Below, one piece after another: positions 45,954 through 55,036 of a DNA stretch of 64,000 nucleotides. Where the stretch lies: assembly GCA_902582315.1 (NCBI GenBank), contig CACHRP010000003.1, positions 62,001-126,000 on the forward strand, in the 5' to 3' direction. The number at the start of each line of letters is the position of its first letter. The stretch's first letter is position 1. The translations under genes and the position numbers were made by a program. This stretch comes from an uncultured Pelagibacteraceae bacterium. Its GTDB lineage: Bacteria; Pseudomonadota; Alphaproteobacteria; Pelagibacterales; Pelagibacteraceae. The notes beneath the pieces were generated by a model, which did not search any database, was not told where the DNA came from, and worked only from the letters and a program-made list of their open reading frames with translations.

Positions 45954-46961
45954 TTAAGAAAATGCTTCTGTCCAATTTCCTCTGGTTGATGCTTTTGAGT
46001 ACTCTGTTGCTCTTCCTTCAAAGAAGTTCATGTGTTCAACAGCATTGAGCATTGTGTCTAACCAAGTAAGAGGGTTTTTATCAACTTTATAAATTGGTTC
46101 TAGACCTAGTTGAGACAATCTTCTATTACCAATAAACCTAATATAGTCTTTTACCTCTTGGGCAGTAAGTCCTTGCATAGGTCCCATTTCAAATGCTAAA
46201 TCAATGAAAGCATCTTCGTGTTCAATAATAGTTCTGCAAGCTTCATAAAGTTCTTTTTTAAGTTTTGGTGTCCATACTTCTGGATTTTCTTTTATAAACT
46301 CTTTGAAGACTCTAATCATTGAGTTGCAGTGAAGAGTTTCATCTCTAACTGACCAAGTTACGATCTGACCCATACCTTTCATTTTGTTGAACCTTGGAAA
46401 ATTTAAAAGTATTGCAAAACTTGCAAAAAGTTGGAGCCCTTCAGTGAAAGCGCTAAATACTGCAACAGTTTTCGCAATATCTTCTTTTGAATTAACGTTA
46501 AAACCTTGCATGTAGTCGTACTTATCTTTCATCTCTTTATATTTCATAAATGCTGAATATTCTGACTCGGGCATACCAATTGTATCTAATAAGTGCGAGT
46601 ACGCTGCTATGTGAACAGTTTCCATTGCTGCAAAAGCAGTCATCATCATTAATACTTCGGTAGGTTTAAAAACTGTTGTGTAATGTCTTAAATAGCAGTT
46701 ATTTACTTCAACATCCGCTTGAGTAAAAAATCTAAAAATTTGTGTTAATAAATTTTTTTCTGCTTGAGATAAGTTTTTTTGCCAATCTCTCACATCATCT
46801 CCTAAAGGCACTTCTTCTGGAAGCCAGTGAATTCTTTGTTGTGTTAACCATGCATCATAACACCAAGGATATCTAAATGGTTTATAAACTGGGTTTTCTA
46901 CTAAAAGACCCATTTTTTTTGGTTGAATAATTTCCTTCTTTTCTTGTTTTATTACTGACAT
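45954..46961 (-). CDS. nrdB: Class I ribonucleotide reductase small subunit
   Basis: This 335-residue subunit houses the di-iron tyrosyl radical. The iron ligands and radical site are visible: AsDV in FTQADVEVNN, METVHIAAYSHLL with Glu, His and radical Tyr, EGLQLFASFAI, and RDETLHCNSMIR. The start is the ATG at 46961, nine bases after GAGGA at 46975-46971; the GTG at 46970 touches that site and is rejected. It overlaps nrdA by 10 bp. It has no ATP-cone extension. Confidence 0.95.
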   Translation of the reverse strand: MSVIKQEKKEIIQPKKMGLLVENPVYKPFRYPWCYDAWLTQQRIHWLPEEVPLGDDVRDWQKNLSQAEKNLLTQIFRFFTQADVEVNNCYLRHYTTVFKPTEVLMMMTAFAAMETVHIAAYSHLLDTIGMPESEYSAFMKYKEMKDKYDYMQGFNVNSKEDIAKTVAVFSAFTEGLQLFASFAILLNFPRFNKMKGMGQIVTWSVRDETLHCNSMIRVFKEFIKENPEVWTPKLKKELYEACRTIIEHEDAFIDLAFEMGPMQGLTAQEVKDYIRFIGNRRLSQLGLEPIYKVDKNPLTWLDTMLNAVEHMNFFEGRATEYSKASTRGNWTEAFS

Positions 46962-48892
46962 GATAAACACTCCTCGTATTCTGGTTGACTGTCTTGTTGT
47001 TTGTTAGATTTATAAACGTTAGCTGTAATATCTGTTGATTTTGCATCATTAACATTTTCAGCACGTTGAATTGATTTTGACCTACAATAATACAAGCTTT
47101 TCAATCCTTTTTTCCAAGCTTGAAAGTGAATTTGATGTAGTTCTTTTTTATGCACATCTGCAGGTAAAAATATGTTTATAGATTGTGCTTGAGATATATG
47201 AGGCGTTCTATCAGCACTTAATTCTATTATCCATTTTTGATCTAGCTCAAAAGCTGTTTTAAACACATCTTTTTCATTTTGAGTTAGGAAATCTAAATGC
47301 GAAACTGAGCCTTGATTAGTTGTAATGCTTGACCAAACTTCGTCATTATCTTTATCATATTTAGCAAGGATTTGTTTTAAGTGTCTATTCCTTACATTAA
47401 ATGATCCAGATAAAGTTTTATGGGTATAGCTATTAGCAGCAATAGGTTCAACACCTGGTGATGTTCCGCCACAAATAATAGAAATAGATGCTGTTGGAGC
47501 AATAGCAGTTTTGTTTGAAAATCTTTCGTTAATCCCATACTCAGCTGCGTCAGGACACGGTCCTCTTTCCTCAGCTAAATCCTTTGATGCTTTATCGACA
47601 TGTTTATGAATGTGTTCAAAAATCTTTTTATTCCAAGCTTTACTCATAACAGATTCTAACGGAATCATTTTCTTTTGAAAAAATGAATGTAATCCCATTA
47701 CCCCTAATCCAACACTTCTTTCCTTTAATGCAGAGTATGTTGCGTCACTAAATTGTTCAGGTGCATTTTCAATAAAATCAGTTAGAACGTTATCTAAAAA
47801 TCTCATAACATCACCAATGAAATTTTCATCATCTTTCCACTCATCATATTTTTCTACGTTTAAAGATGATAAACAACATACCGCGGTTCTATCTCTGCCC
47901 TCTTTATCAACACCTGTCGGTAAAGTAATTTCACTACAAAGATTTGATGTCTTAACAGTTAGACCGGCGAGCTTATGATGCTGTGGTATCATTCTGTTAA
48001 CTGTGTCTATATAAATTATATACGGTTCACCAGTTTCAATTCTAGCTGTTAGAAGTCTAATCCATAAATTTCTTGCTGACACAGTTGCTTGAACAGCTCC
48101 ATCTTTTGGACTTTTTAAAGCCCACTGTTCATCCATCTCTACTGCTCGCATAAACGCGTCTGATACTAAAACTCCATGATGTAAGTTTAAAGCTTTTCTG
48201 TTTGGGTCACCACCTGTAGGTCTTCTCATTTCGATAAACTCTTCAATTTCAGGATGATCAATTGGTAGATAACATGCTGCTGATCCTCTTCTCAAAGAAC
48301 CTTGGCTTATTGCCATTGTCAAAGAGTCCATTACTTTTATAAATGGAATTATTCCAGAGGTCTTACCTACTCTTCCAATTTTTTCACCAATAGACCTAAG
48401 GTTACCCCAATAGCTTCCAATTCCTCCTCCTCTAGCTGCTAGCCAAACGTTTTCACTCCATAAATCTAAAATACCGTTTAGGCTATCTCCTGCTTCGTTG
48501 AGAAAACATGAAATAGGAAGGCCTCTTGTTGTTCCTCCGTTAGATAAAACTGGTGTTGCTGGCATGAACCAAAGTTGACTTATATAATTGTATAGTCTTT
48601 GTGCATGTAAGTTATCATCTGCATAATGACTAGCAACTCTTGCAAAGAGATCTTGGAATGACTCATTTTCACCCAAATATCTATCGCTTAAAGTAGCTTT
48701 GCCAAAATCTGTTAAATTGCTATCCCTAGATCTGTCTATTTTGATAGTTATACCTCTCGAATTTTGGAATAATTCAGTATTGTTATTTAATGAGAATAAA
48801 TCTGGTCTTTTATCCTTGTTAATCAACTCCTGGTTGTTATAGCTGTATTCTGAGACAGCTTTCTTTATAGCCTGAGATACTAATTTGTTCAT
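46952..48892 (-). CDS. nrdA: Class I ribonucleotide reductase large subunit
   Basis: This 646-residue enzyme reduces ribonucleotides with NrdB. The active-site cysteines lie in GLPISCFLNEAG and NLCSEITLPTG, the radical-transfer region in TASISIICGGTSPGVEP, and the C-terminal CLSCQ pair relays electrons from thioredoxin or glutaredoxin. It is shorter than E. coli NrdA (761) and I see no N-terminal ATP-cone. Two NrdR-box candidates lie 23 and 54 bp upstream. Its Shine-Dalgarno AGGGAG is only two bases from the ATG. Confidence 0.95.
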   Translation of the reverse strand: MNKLVSQAIKKAVSEYSYNNQELINKDKRPDLFSLNNNTELFQNSRGITIKIDRSRDSNLTDFGKATLSDRYLGENESFQDLFARVASHYADDNLHAQRLYNYISQLWFMPATPVLSNGGTTRGLPISCFLNEAGDSLNGILDLWSENVWLAARGGGIGSYWGNLRSIGEKIGRVGKTSGIIPFIKVMDSLTMAISQGSLRRGSAACYLPIDHPEIEEFIEMRRPTGGDPNRKALNLHHGVLVSDAFMRAVEMDEQWALKSPKDGAVQATVSARNLWIRLLTARIETGEPYIIYIDTVNRMIPQHHKLAGLTVKTSNLCSEITLPTGVDKEGRDRTAVCCLSSLNVEKYDEWKDDENFIGDVMRFLDNVLTDFIENAPEQFSDATYSALKERSVGLGVMGLHSFFQKKMIPLESVMSKAWNKKIFEHIHKHVDKASKDLAEERGPCPDAAEYGINERFSNKTAIAPTASISIICGGTSPGVEPIAANSYTHKTLSGSFNVRNRHLKQILAKYDKDNDEVWSSITTNQGSVSHLDFLTQNEKDVFKTAFELDQKWIIELSADRTPHISQAQSINIFLPADVHKKELHQIHFQAWKKGLKSLYYCRSKSIQRAENVNDAKSTDITANVYKSNKQQDSQPEYEECLSCQ

Positions 48893-48914
48893 AACTCCCT
48901 TAAAATTTGTTAAA

Positions 48915-48930
48915 CAACTATATGTTGTAT
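48915..48930. promoter_or_regulatory. NrdR box candidate 1 upstream of nrdA
   Basis: CAACTATATGTTGTAT matches the NrdR consensus acaCwAtATaTwGtgt in 12 of 16 positions, including the central C-w-A-t-A-T and T-w-G core. It lies 23 bp upstream of the nrdA ATG. NrdR would repress nrdAB when dATP is high. Confidence 0.65.
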
Positions 48931-48945
48931 GAAGATATTCTTAAT

Positions 48946-48961
48946 ACACTATATCAATTAA
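48946..48961. promoter_or_regulatory. NrdR box candidate 2 upstream of nrdA
   Basis: The left half ACACTATAT matches the NrdR consensus perfectly; the right half is degenerate. It begins exactly 31 bp after the first box, the spacing usual for NrdR pairs. The rest of the 144-bp divergent gap 48893-49036 should hold promoters for nrdAB and the phosphomutase gene, but none is clear. Confidence 0.6.
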
Positions 48962-49036
48962 AAATCAACAGAACATTTATAGAACATTATAAAAAATTTA
49001 GCAATAAAAAATTAAAAAAAATATACAAATATCAAC

Positions 49037-50482
49037 ATGTCTAATCTTAAAAAAATAGATCCCTTAGGCTTTAGAGAATATGACGCAAGGTGGTTATTTC
49101 CAGAAAGCATTAATGAGGAGGGAATCGATTCAGTTGGAAAGGGATTTGGGACTCAAGTTATTTCTAAAGTAAAAAATCCAACAGTAATAGTTGGGCATGA
49201 TTATAGATCATATAGTGAAAATGTAAAAAAAAATTTTGTTAAAGGGCTATTGTCAACAGGTTGCAACGTAAAAGATATAGGTTTGTGTCTCTCACCTACG
49301 GTATATTTTTCTCAATTTAAATTAAATTCAGATGCAGTAGCAATGATAACTGCAAGTCATAATGAAAACGGATGGACAGGAATAAAAATGGGTATTGAAA
49401 AAGGATTAACTCATTGCAAGGATGAAATGTCAGATCTAAAAGATATTGTAATGAATGAAAAATTTTCAAAAGGATCTGGAAAATATGAAGAGGTGAAAGA
49501 TTTTAATAAAACTTATATACATGAACTATCACAAAACAAAATTAGGAAAAAATTAAAAGTAGTAGCAGCTTGTGGAAACGGCACTGCTGGTATTTTTGCC
49601 CCAGATATTTTAAGAGGTATAGGTTGTGATGTAATAGAATTAGATTGTAATTTAGATTATACCTTTCCTAGGTATAATCCTAATCCAGAAGATATGGAGA
49701 TGCTTCATGAGATCGCTAAATGTGTTAAAAAAAATAAAGCAGATGTTGGTTTTGGATTTGATGGGGATGGAGATAGAGTTGGCGTAATAGACAACAAGGG
49801 AAATGAAATTTTTGCAGATAAAATTGGTTTATTAATTGCAAGAGATATTTCTAACGCACATAAAAATTCAAAATTTGTTGTAGATGTTAAATCAACAGGT
49901 TTATTTATGAAAGATGAAATTTTGAAAAAAAATAATTGTGAAACTATTTATTGGAAGACAGGCCATTCATATATTAAAAGAAAAGTAAATGAAGATAATG
50001 CAATAGCAGGATTTGAAAAAAGTGGTCATTTCTTTTTTAATAAACCACTAGGATATGGGTATGATGATGGTATTAATTCTGCCATTCAAGTATGTAAATT
50101 ATTAGACAATCAAAATGAATATTTAGATGTTTTAATCAATGCTCTACCAAAAACATATCAAAGTCCTACTATGGGTCCCTTTTGTAAAGATAATGAAAAA
50201 TATGATGTAATAGATGATATAACTTTAAGAATAAAAAACTTAAAAGAAAAAAACATAAAAATTGAAGGCCAAGAGATAATAGATATTTTGACAGTAAACG
50301 GTATAAGATTTACTCTAAAAGATGGGTCTTGGGGATTAATTAGAGCTTCATCAAATAAACCTTCGCTAGTTATAGTTACTGAAAGTCCGACTTCAGATAA
50401 AATTAAAAAAGAAATTTTTAATTTTATAGATAATCTTTTACAACAAACTGGTAAGGTTGGTGAATACGATCAAAAAATTTAA
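49037..50482 (+). CDS. Phosphomannomutase/phosphoglucomutase
   Basis: This 481-residue alpha-D-phosphohexomutase interconverts sugar 1- and 6-phosphates for glycan and nucleotide-sugar synthesis. It has the phosphoserine loop MITASHNENGWTGIKMG near residue 105, the metal loop GFGFDGDGDRVGV near residue 240, the sugar-binding loop GFEKSGHFFF and the C-terminal phosphate-binding RASSNKPSLVI. It is the AlgC/ManB type. It is divergent from nrdA and its stop abuts the convergent TauE/SafE gene. Confidence 0.93.
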   Translation: MSNLKKIDPLGFREYDARWLFPESINEEGIDSVGKGFGTQVISKVKNPTVIVGHDYRSYSENVKKNFVKGLLSTGCNVKDIGLCLSPTVYFSQFKLNSDAVAMITASHNENGWTGIKMGIEKGLTHCKDEMSDLKDIVMNEKFSKGSGKYEEVKDFNKTYIHELSQNKIRKKLKVVAACGNGTAGIFAPDILRGIGCDVIELDCNLDYTFPRYNPNPEDMEMLHEIAKCVKKNKADVGFGFDGDGDRVGVIDNKGNEIFADKIGLLIARDISNAHKNSKFVVDVKSTGLFMKDEILKKNNCETIYWKTGHSYIKRKVNEDNAIAGFEKSGHFFFNKPLGYGYDDGINSAIQVCKLLDNQNEYLDVLINALPKTYQSPTMGPFCKDNEKYDVIDDITLRIKNLKEKNIKIEGQEIIDILTVNGIRFTLKDGSWGLIRASSNKPSLVIVTESPTSDKIKKEIFNFIDNLLQQTGKVGEYDQKI

Positions 50483-51316
50483 TTAAATATTAAAATATCT
50501 ATAAATAAATATTGTACCAACAGTATATAAAAAAACTCCAAACAATCTTTGAGCTTTTAATTTATCCATTTTATAAACTGTATTCGCTCCTACTCTTGCC
50601 ATAAAACTTGTAATCGGTACAAAGAGAATAAAAGCAGGAATGTTAATAAAACCAATGCTAAAAGGTAAATTTACATCAAAATAAAATCCGGAAATTAAAA
50701 AGCCTATTGATCCAGTAAATGATATAAAAAAACCAATAGCAGCAGCGCTTCCAATACATTTGCTAATCGGATATCCCAAATATCTTAATATAGGCACATT
50801 CATCATTGCACCAGTAATACCCATTGGTGCTGAAATAAATCCAGACAAAATTCCAAAAATAATACGTGGAGAAAGTGATGGATTAGGTTTAATTTTGTTA
50901 ATTTTTTCCTGTGCTAACATTAAATAAGCCCCAAAAACATATACAACTATAGAAAAGAACAGAACTAACATCTTGGTTTTCATGATAGATGCAAAAAAAG
51001 TGCCTATCAGCACTCCAATAACCACAAATATACCAAAAGTCTTAACCACGCTTAAATCCACTAGTTTGTTTTTGTGGTGGGTTATGACAGAAACTGTTGA
51101 TGTAAAAATAGTAATAGTAAATGCTGTTCCCACAGTTAAATGCATCAAATAATTTTTATCGAAATTTAACGTTTCAAAGATAAAAAAGAGGCAAGGAACA
51201 GAAATTAAACCACCACCAATACCAAATAAACCTGCAAAAAAACCAACAGCAGTTGCTGCAAATATTATTAGTAGTAAGAAGTACCAATATTCATTGATTA
51301 AATATGTTAGTGACAG
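50483..51316 (-). CDS. TauE/SafE-family permease, apparently CTG-initiated
   Basis: Full-length family homology extends upstream of the first usual start (TTG at 51148, followed by ATG) in the same open frame. From a CTG at 51316 the protein is 277 residues, next to 278 for the paralogue, and includes the conserved GFFAGLFGIGGGLISVP segment (residues about 25-41). There is no ATG, GTG or TTG in frame between 51316 and 51148; the stop upstream is at about 51339. AAAAGG lies five bases before the CTG. A start at 51148 would lose the first two helices. Such permeases export sulfite or organosulfur anions; ligand unknown. Confidence 0.75.
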   Translation of the reverse strand: MSLTYLINEYWYFLLLIIFAATAVGFFAGLFGIGGGLISVPCLFFIFETLNFDKNYLMHLTVGTAFTITIFTSTVSVITHHKNKLVDLSVVKTFGIFVVIGVLIGTFFASIMKTKMLVLFFSIVVYVFGAYLMLAQEKINKIKPNPSLSPRIIFGILSGFISAPMGITGAMMNVPILRYLGYPISKCIGSAAAIGFFISFTGSIGFLISGFYFDVNLPFSIGFINIPAFILFVPITSFMARVGANTVYKMDKLKAQRLFGVFLYTVGTIFIYRYFNI

Positions 51317-51321
51317 AAAAA

Positions 51322-51327
51322 CCTTTT
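51322..51327 (-). promoter_or_regulatory. Shine-Dalgarno supporting the CTG start
   Basis: AAAAGG on the minus strand lies in the 13-bp gap between the two TauE/SafE genes, five bases upstream of the proposed CTG start at 51316. Its position matches no other start codon. Confidence 0.5.
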
Positions 51328-51329
51328 GA

Positions 51330-52166
51330 TTAAGTTATACTAAAGTATTCAAAGAACGATCTAGCAGATACAATTAATAAAAAACAGCCAAATATTCTAC
51401 TTAATAATTTTTTGTCGATTTTATACACAACCTTTGCGCCTATTCTTGCCATAACCATTGTTACTGGTACGAATACAGCAAACCCTAAAAGATTTATATA
51501 ACCAACGCTATATGGTGTATTAACATTATCAATTATATTTCCACCTATTATCATTGTGGTGGTGCCTGTAACTGCTATTAAAAATCCAACTGCTGCAGCA
51601 GTGCCGATAGATTTTCTAATATCATATCCAAAGGTTCTCATGAATGGTACCATTAATGAACCGCCACCAATACCTAAAGGCACTGAAATAAAACCAATTA
51701 ATAAACCTGAAATATTTTTAATTGTATTTGATATTTTTTTTGGACTTTCAACAAGCTTTTCTCTTAGAAAAATAAAAAATAATCCCACAAAACATGAAAA
51801 GATCGCAAAGAATAAAACTAATGCTGAAGTTTTTAAATTTACTGCCAAAAATGTTCCGACCAAAACCCCTAGTACAATTAAAATACCGAAAGTTTTAACC
51901 ATTTTAAAATCTACAGCATCATACTCCATATGTGTTTTTGTTGAAATTATTGAAGTTGGAATAATAATTGCAAGAGAAGTTCCAACAGATAAATGCATTC
52001 TTGTAATAATATCAAAGTCAAGAACGCTAAATGCATAATACAGAGCAGGAACCATTATTATACCTCCCCCAACTCCAAGTAATCCTGCCATAAAACCGGC
52101 AACAGCTGCTGCAATAGCTAATACTGTTAAAAGATTTATTATTACTCCTGAATCTATATTTTCCAT
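51330..52166 (-). CDS. TauE/SafE-family permease
   Basis: This 278-residue protein has about eight hydrophobic helices in two repeats. The first repeat carries GFMAGLLGVGGGIIMVPAL (residues about 23-41) and the second GFISVPLGIGGGSLMVPFM (about 157-175), both typical of sulfite exporter TauE/SafE family proteins. It is the tandem paralogue of the next gene and shares one base with the dusA end. Likely substrates are sulfite, sulfoacetate or similar anions; not readable from sequence. Confidence 0.87.
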   Translation of the reverse strand: MENIDSGVIINLLTVLAIAAAVAGFMAGLLGVGGGIIMVPALYYAFSVLDFDIITRMHLSVGTSLAIIIPTSIISTKTHMEYDAVDFKMVKTFGILIVLGVLVGTFLAVNLKTSALVLFFAIFSCFVGLFFIFLREKLVESPKKISNTIKNISGLLIGFISVPLGIGGGSLMVPFMRTFGYDIRKSIGTAAAVGFLIAVTGTTTMIIGGNIIDNVNTPYSVGYINLLGFAVFVPVTMVMARIGAKVVYKIDKKLLSRIFGCFLLIVSARSFFEYFSIT

Positions 52167-53170
52167 CAGGCAGTTAATTGATTTGTTTTTTCATTATTTT
52201 GAGCAATATCCATAATATGTTTTGCTTTTTGGAAATCAGAGTCTCTTGCCATCATATTGTCGCTCAAATATTTTTTCCATTCTTTCGAACCTGGTTGACC
52301 ATAATAAAGTCCAACAGTATGTCTCATTACTTGATTTACTTTGGTTCCAGTTTTAATTTCTTTTTCAAGATATTCTAAAATATGTTTAACAACATCTTCT
52401 CTCGATGATACGTTTGGATTATTGAATATTTCTCTCTCAATATCTTTTAAAAAATATGGATTTTGGTAAATCGCTCTACCAATCATTACACCATCACAGT
52501 AATTTAAATGGTTTTTGACTTGATTTATAGAGGTAATTCCTCCATTAATTATAATTTCTAAATCTGGATTTGATTTCTTAATTTCATAAACCATTCCATA
52601 GTTTAATTTTGGAATATTTAAATTTTGCTTTGGAGTTAGACCTTTTAATATTGCTTTTCTAGCATGTAAAATTATAGTTTTGCACCCAGTTTGTTTCATT
52701 TTATTTACAAACATATTTAAATAATCAAATTCCTCTGTATCATCAAACCCTATTCTAGTTTTGGCAGTAACTGGAATACTGCAGGAATTTTTCATCTCAG
52801 CCAAACATTCGGATACAAGGTCTGGTTCTTTCATTAAACAAGCGCCAAAAGAGTTTTTTTGAACCTTTTTACTTGGACAGCCTAAATTGATATTAATCTC
52901 ATCATAACCATAATCTTCAGCAATTTTAGCTACTTCCGCTAGTTCTTTTTTATCAGAACCACCCACTTGTAAAGCTAAAGGTTTTTCCAAGTCATTAAAC
53001 ATAAGTAATTTATGTTTATCACCGCGTAATACTGCTTTAGTAACAACCATTTCTGAGTAAAGCATTACATTTTTACTTATAAGTCTTAAGAAATATCTAT
53101 CATGACGGTCGGTACAATCCATCATGGGAGCAACTGAAATTTTTCTATTAATTTTTTTTTTAATATCCAA
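52166..53170 (-). CDS. dusA: tRNA-dihydrouridine synthase A
   Basis: This 334-residue flavoenzyme reduces uridine to dihydrouridine in tRNA D-loops. It has the N-terminal SVAPMMDCTDRHDRYF, LQVGGSDKKELAEVAKI, ININLGCPSKKVQKNSFGACLM with the conserved cysteines, KTRIGFDD, LHARKAILKGLTPKQN and INGGITS flavin-phosphate motifs. The MMDCTDRHDR start separates DusA from DusB and DusC. It overlaps dctM by 11 bp. Confidence 0.95.
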   Translation of the reverse strand: MDIKKKINRKISVAPMMDCTDRHDRYFLRLISKNVMLYSEMVVTKAVLRGDKHKLLMFNDLEKPLALQVGGSDKKELAEVAKIAEDYGYDEININLGCPSKKVQKNSFGACLMKEPDLVSECLAEMKNSCSIPVTAKTRIGFDDTEEFDYLNMFVNKMKQTGCKTIILHARKAILKGLTPKQNLNIPKLNYGMVYEIKKSNPDLEIIINGGITSINQVKNHLNYCDGVMIGRAIYQNPYFLKDIEREIFNNPNVSSREDVVKHILEYLEKEIKTGTKVNQVMRHTVGLYYGQPGSKEWKKYLSDNMMARDSDFQKAKHIMDIAQNNEKTNQLTA

Positions 53171-54491
53171 GAGCTTTACCCATTACTTTATCAGGTAACC
53201 ATGTAACAATTTCTGGAAAAATACACAGTATTAGGATTGCTAATGCCATTATTATCATAAAAGGCACAGATCCTTTTAGAATTTCCTTTAAACTAACATC
53301 GGGTGTTATACCTTTAATTATATAGAGATTTAGACCTACAGGTGGAGTAATCAATCCAATCTCCATATTAATTGTAAATACAATAGCGAACCAATAAGGA
53401 TCGAAACCGAGAGTAGTAATAACTGGTAATAAAATTGCTGAAGTCATAACAATGACTGCAACTGGAGGTAAAAAGAAACCAGCGATTAATAGAAATATAT
53501 TTATTAAAATAAATATAACCCATTTGTTTGAGCTGAGCTCTACCATACTCTGAGCTAAAGATTGTGTTACATAGAGTTGTGAAAGAGTAAATGCAAAAAG
53601 GTAGGATGCTGCAATGATGAACATTATCATTACACTTTCTTTCATTGAAACTTTAACTATGTTCCATATTTTTTTTGGTTGATAAATTTTATAGACAACT
53701 GCTATCATGACAAAAACTAAGAATGCTCCAACGCCTGAAGCTTCAGATGGAGTTGCAACCCCTCCGTATAAAACATATAGAACTCCAGCAATGATTGCTA
53801 AAAAAGGAAAAATTCTTGGTAAAACCTCAAGTTTTTCTTTTAATGTAGGACGTTTTCTGTTCTTTAAAGCTTTAGCAGCATCTTTATCAATAAAGTAACT
53901 GTGAATTAATGCCCATATTGCAAACATACCTGCAAGCATGAATCCAGGTATTAAGCCACATAAAAATAATCTTCCAATAGAAGTTCCAGTTGCAATACCA
54001 TAAACTATTAAAACTATGCTTGGTGGAATTAAAACTCCTAAAGTTCCTCCAGCAGCAATAGTTCCCGTAGCAATTTGATCTGAATATCCTCTCTTCCTCA
54101 TCTCAGGTATACCCATTGTTCCAATTGCTGCACAGGTAGCTGGACTTGAGCCACTTAAAGCAGCGAAAATTGAACATGCGCCTATATTAGAAATAACTAA
54201 TCCACCTGGTACTCTCCATAACCATCTATCTAAACCAATGTATAAATCCTTACCCGCTGGTGAGTTCGCCACTGCCATTCCCATTAAAATAAACATGGGG
54301 ATTGAAAGTAGAACAAAAGAATTTAAACCTGCATAAAATGTTTCGGCAAAAACATCAAGCATTTGAAAACCTTCAAAAGAAACCAATAACGCTATCGATA
54401 CGAAACTCAAACCAAAAGCTATTGGGATACCAGAGAAAAGAACTATCAAAGTAAAAACTGCAACGATCAATGCTATTATTAATGGATCCAT
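53160..54491 (-). CDS. TRAP transporter large membrane subunit (DctM type)
   Basis: This 443-residue protein has about 11-12 hydrophobic helices and belongs to the DctM family that couples solute uptake to a sodium gradient. Landmarks are LLSIPMFILMGMAVANSPAGKDLY, ALSGSSPATCAAIGTMGIPEM near residue 112, GTLGVLIPPSIVLIVYG and the late FFLPPVAVIVMTSAILLPV. It overlaps dctQ by one base and dusA by 11 bp. The substrate is set by the DctP protein and is unknown. Confidence 0.93.
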   Translation of the reverse strand: MDPLIIALIVAVFTLIVLFSGIPIAFGLSFVSIALLVSFEGFQMLDVFAETFYAGLNSFVLLSIPMFILMGMAVANSPAGKDLYIGLDRWLWRVPGGLVISNIGACSIFAALSGSSPATCAAIGTMGIPEMRKRGYSDQIATGTIAAGGTLGVLIPPSIVLIVYGIATGTSIGRLFLCGLIPGFMLAGMFAIWALIHSYFIDKDAAKALKNRKRPTLKEKLEVLPRIFPFLAIIAGVLYVLYGGVATPSEASGVGAFLVFVMIAVVYKIYQPKKIWNIVKVSMKESVMIMFIIAASYLFAFTLSQLYVTQSLAQSMVELSSNKWVIFILINIFLLIAGFFLPPVAVIVMTSAILLPVITTLGFDPYWFAIVFTINMEIGLITPPVGLNLYIIKGITPDVSLKEILKGSVPFMIIMALAILILCIFPEIVTWLPDKVMGKALGY

Positions 54492-54985
54492 TAATTATAA
54501 TCCTTATCATCAATTAATTTTATAATTTCTGCTATGTATTGGAGTATCATCAAAATGGCTCCTATCATCATTGAAGAATAGGGTATCCAAAGTGGGGGAT
54601 CCCAAACAGTTCCTGTTGAGTAATTTTTTGTAAATGCTTCTTCAACCATTAAAAAACCAAAATAAAATAGTATTAGGAAGAAAAGTAAACTTAAAAATGA
54701 TGTAAAAATTTTTAATCTAATAATATTTTTATTAGATAAAAAATCATATATCCATTCCATACTAACATGTGCCTTTTCACTTAGAACATATGCGCTTCCA
54801 ATAAATGTCGATGCAACTAAAAGCATTGTAACCAATTCTGTTTGCCATGTAATTGCTCTTTGGAAAAAATATCTTTCGAATACTAATTCTACAATAACTA
54901 AGATTGATAACAATAATGCTAAAACAGCAAAAGCCCCGCAAGCCTGGGCAACAAGATTACAAAACTTTAAATACTTTTTTTTCAT
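54491..54985 (-). CDS. TRAP transporter small membrane subunit (DctQ type)
   Basis: This 164-residue protein has four hydrophobic helices and matches DctQ: ERYFFQRAITWQTELVTMLLVASTFIGSAYVLSEKAHVSMEW in the middle. It pairs with DctM to form the membrane complex. Its ATG directly follows a terminator-like hairpin with a T tract, so its expression is probably tuned down relative to dctP. Confidence 0.9.
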   Translation of the reverse strand: MKKKYLKFCNLVAQACGAFAVLALLLSILVIVELVFERYFFQRAITWQTELVTMLLVASTFIGSAYVLSEKAHVSMEWIYDFLSNKNIIRLKIFTSFLSLLFFLILFYFGFLMVEEAFTKNYSTGTVWDPPLWIPYSSMMIGAILMILQYIAEIIKLIDDKDYN

Positions 54986-55019
54986 AAAAAAAACCCCTAT
55001 TTGAAATTAAATAGGGGTT
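54986..55019 (-). terminator. Terminator-like hairpin between dctP and dctQ
   Basis: On the minus strand an 11-bp perfect stem (AACCCCTATTT paired with AAATAGGGGTT) with a 6-nt loop is followed by six T and then at once the dctQ ATG. Stem, G/C block and T tract fit an intrinsic terminator. Its place after the binding-protein gene suggests partial termination or an mRNA 3'-end stabiliser, giving more DctP than DctQM. Confidence 0.82.
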
Positions 55020-55036
55020 CTTCTTTATATATTTTT

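Noticed and set aside
45953..46021. ATG at 46021 as start of the methyltransferase
   Set aside because: It would overlap nrdB by 68 bp, and the extra 23 residues show no family resemblance; the TTG just after the nrdB stop is more likely.
51556..52038. 160-codon plus-strand frame opposite the TauE/SafE gene
   Set aside because: It lies wholly inside a well-supported minus-strand gene and its translation is the Lys/Pro/Thr-rich pattern usual for antisense of membrane-protein codons.
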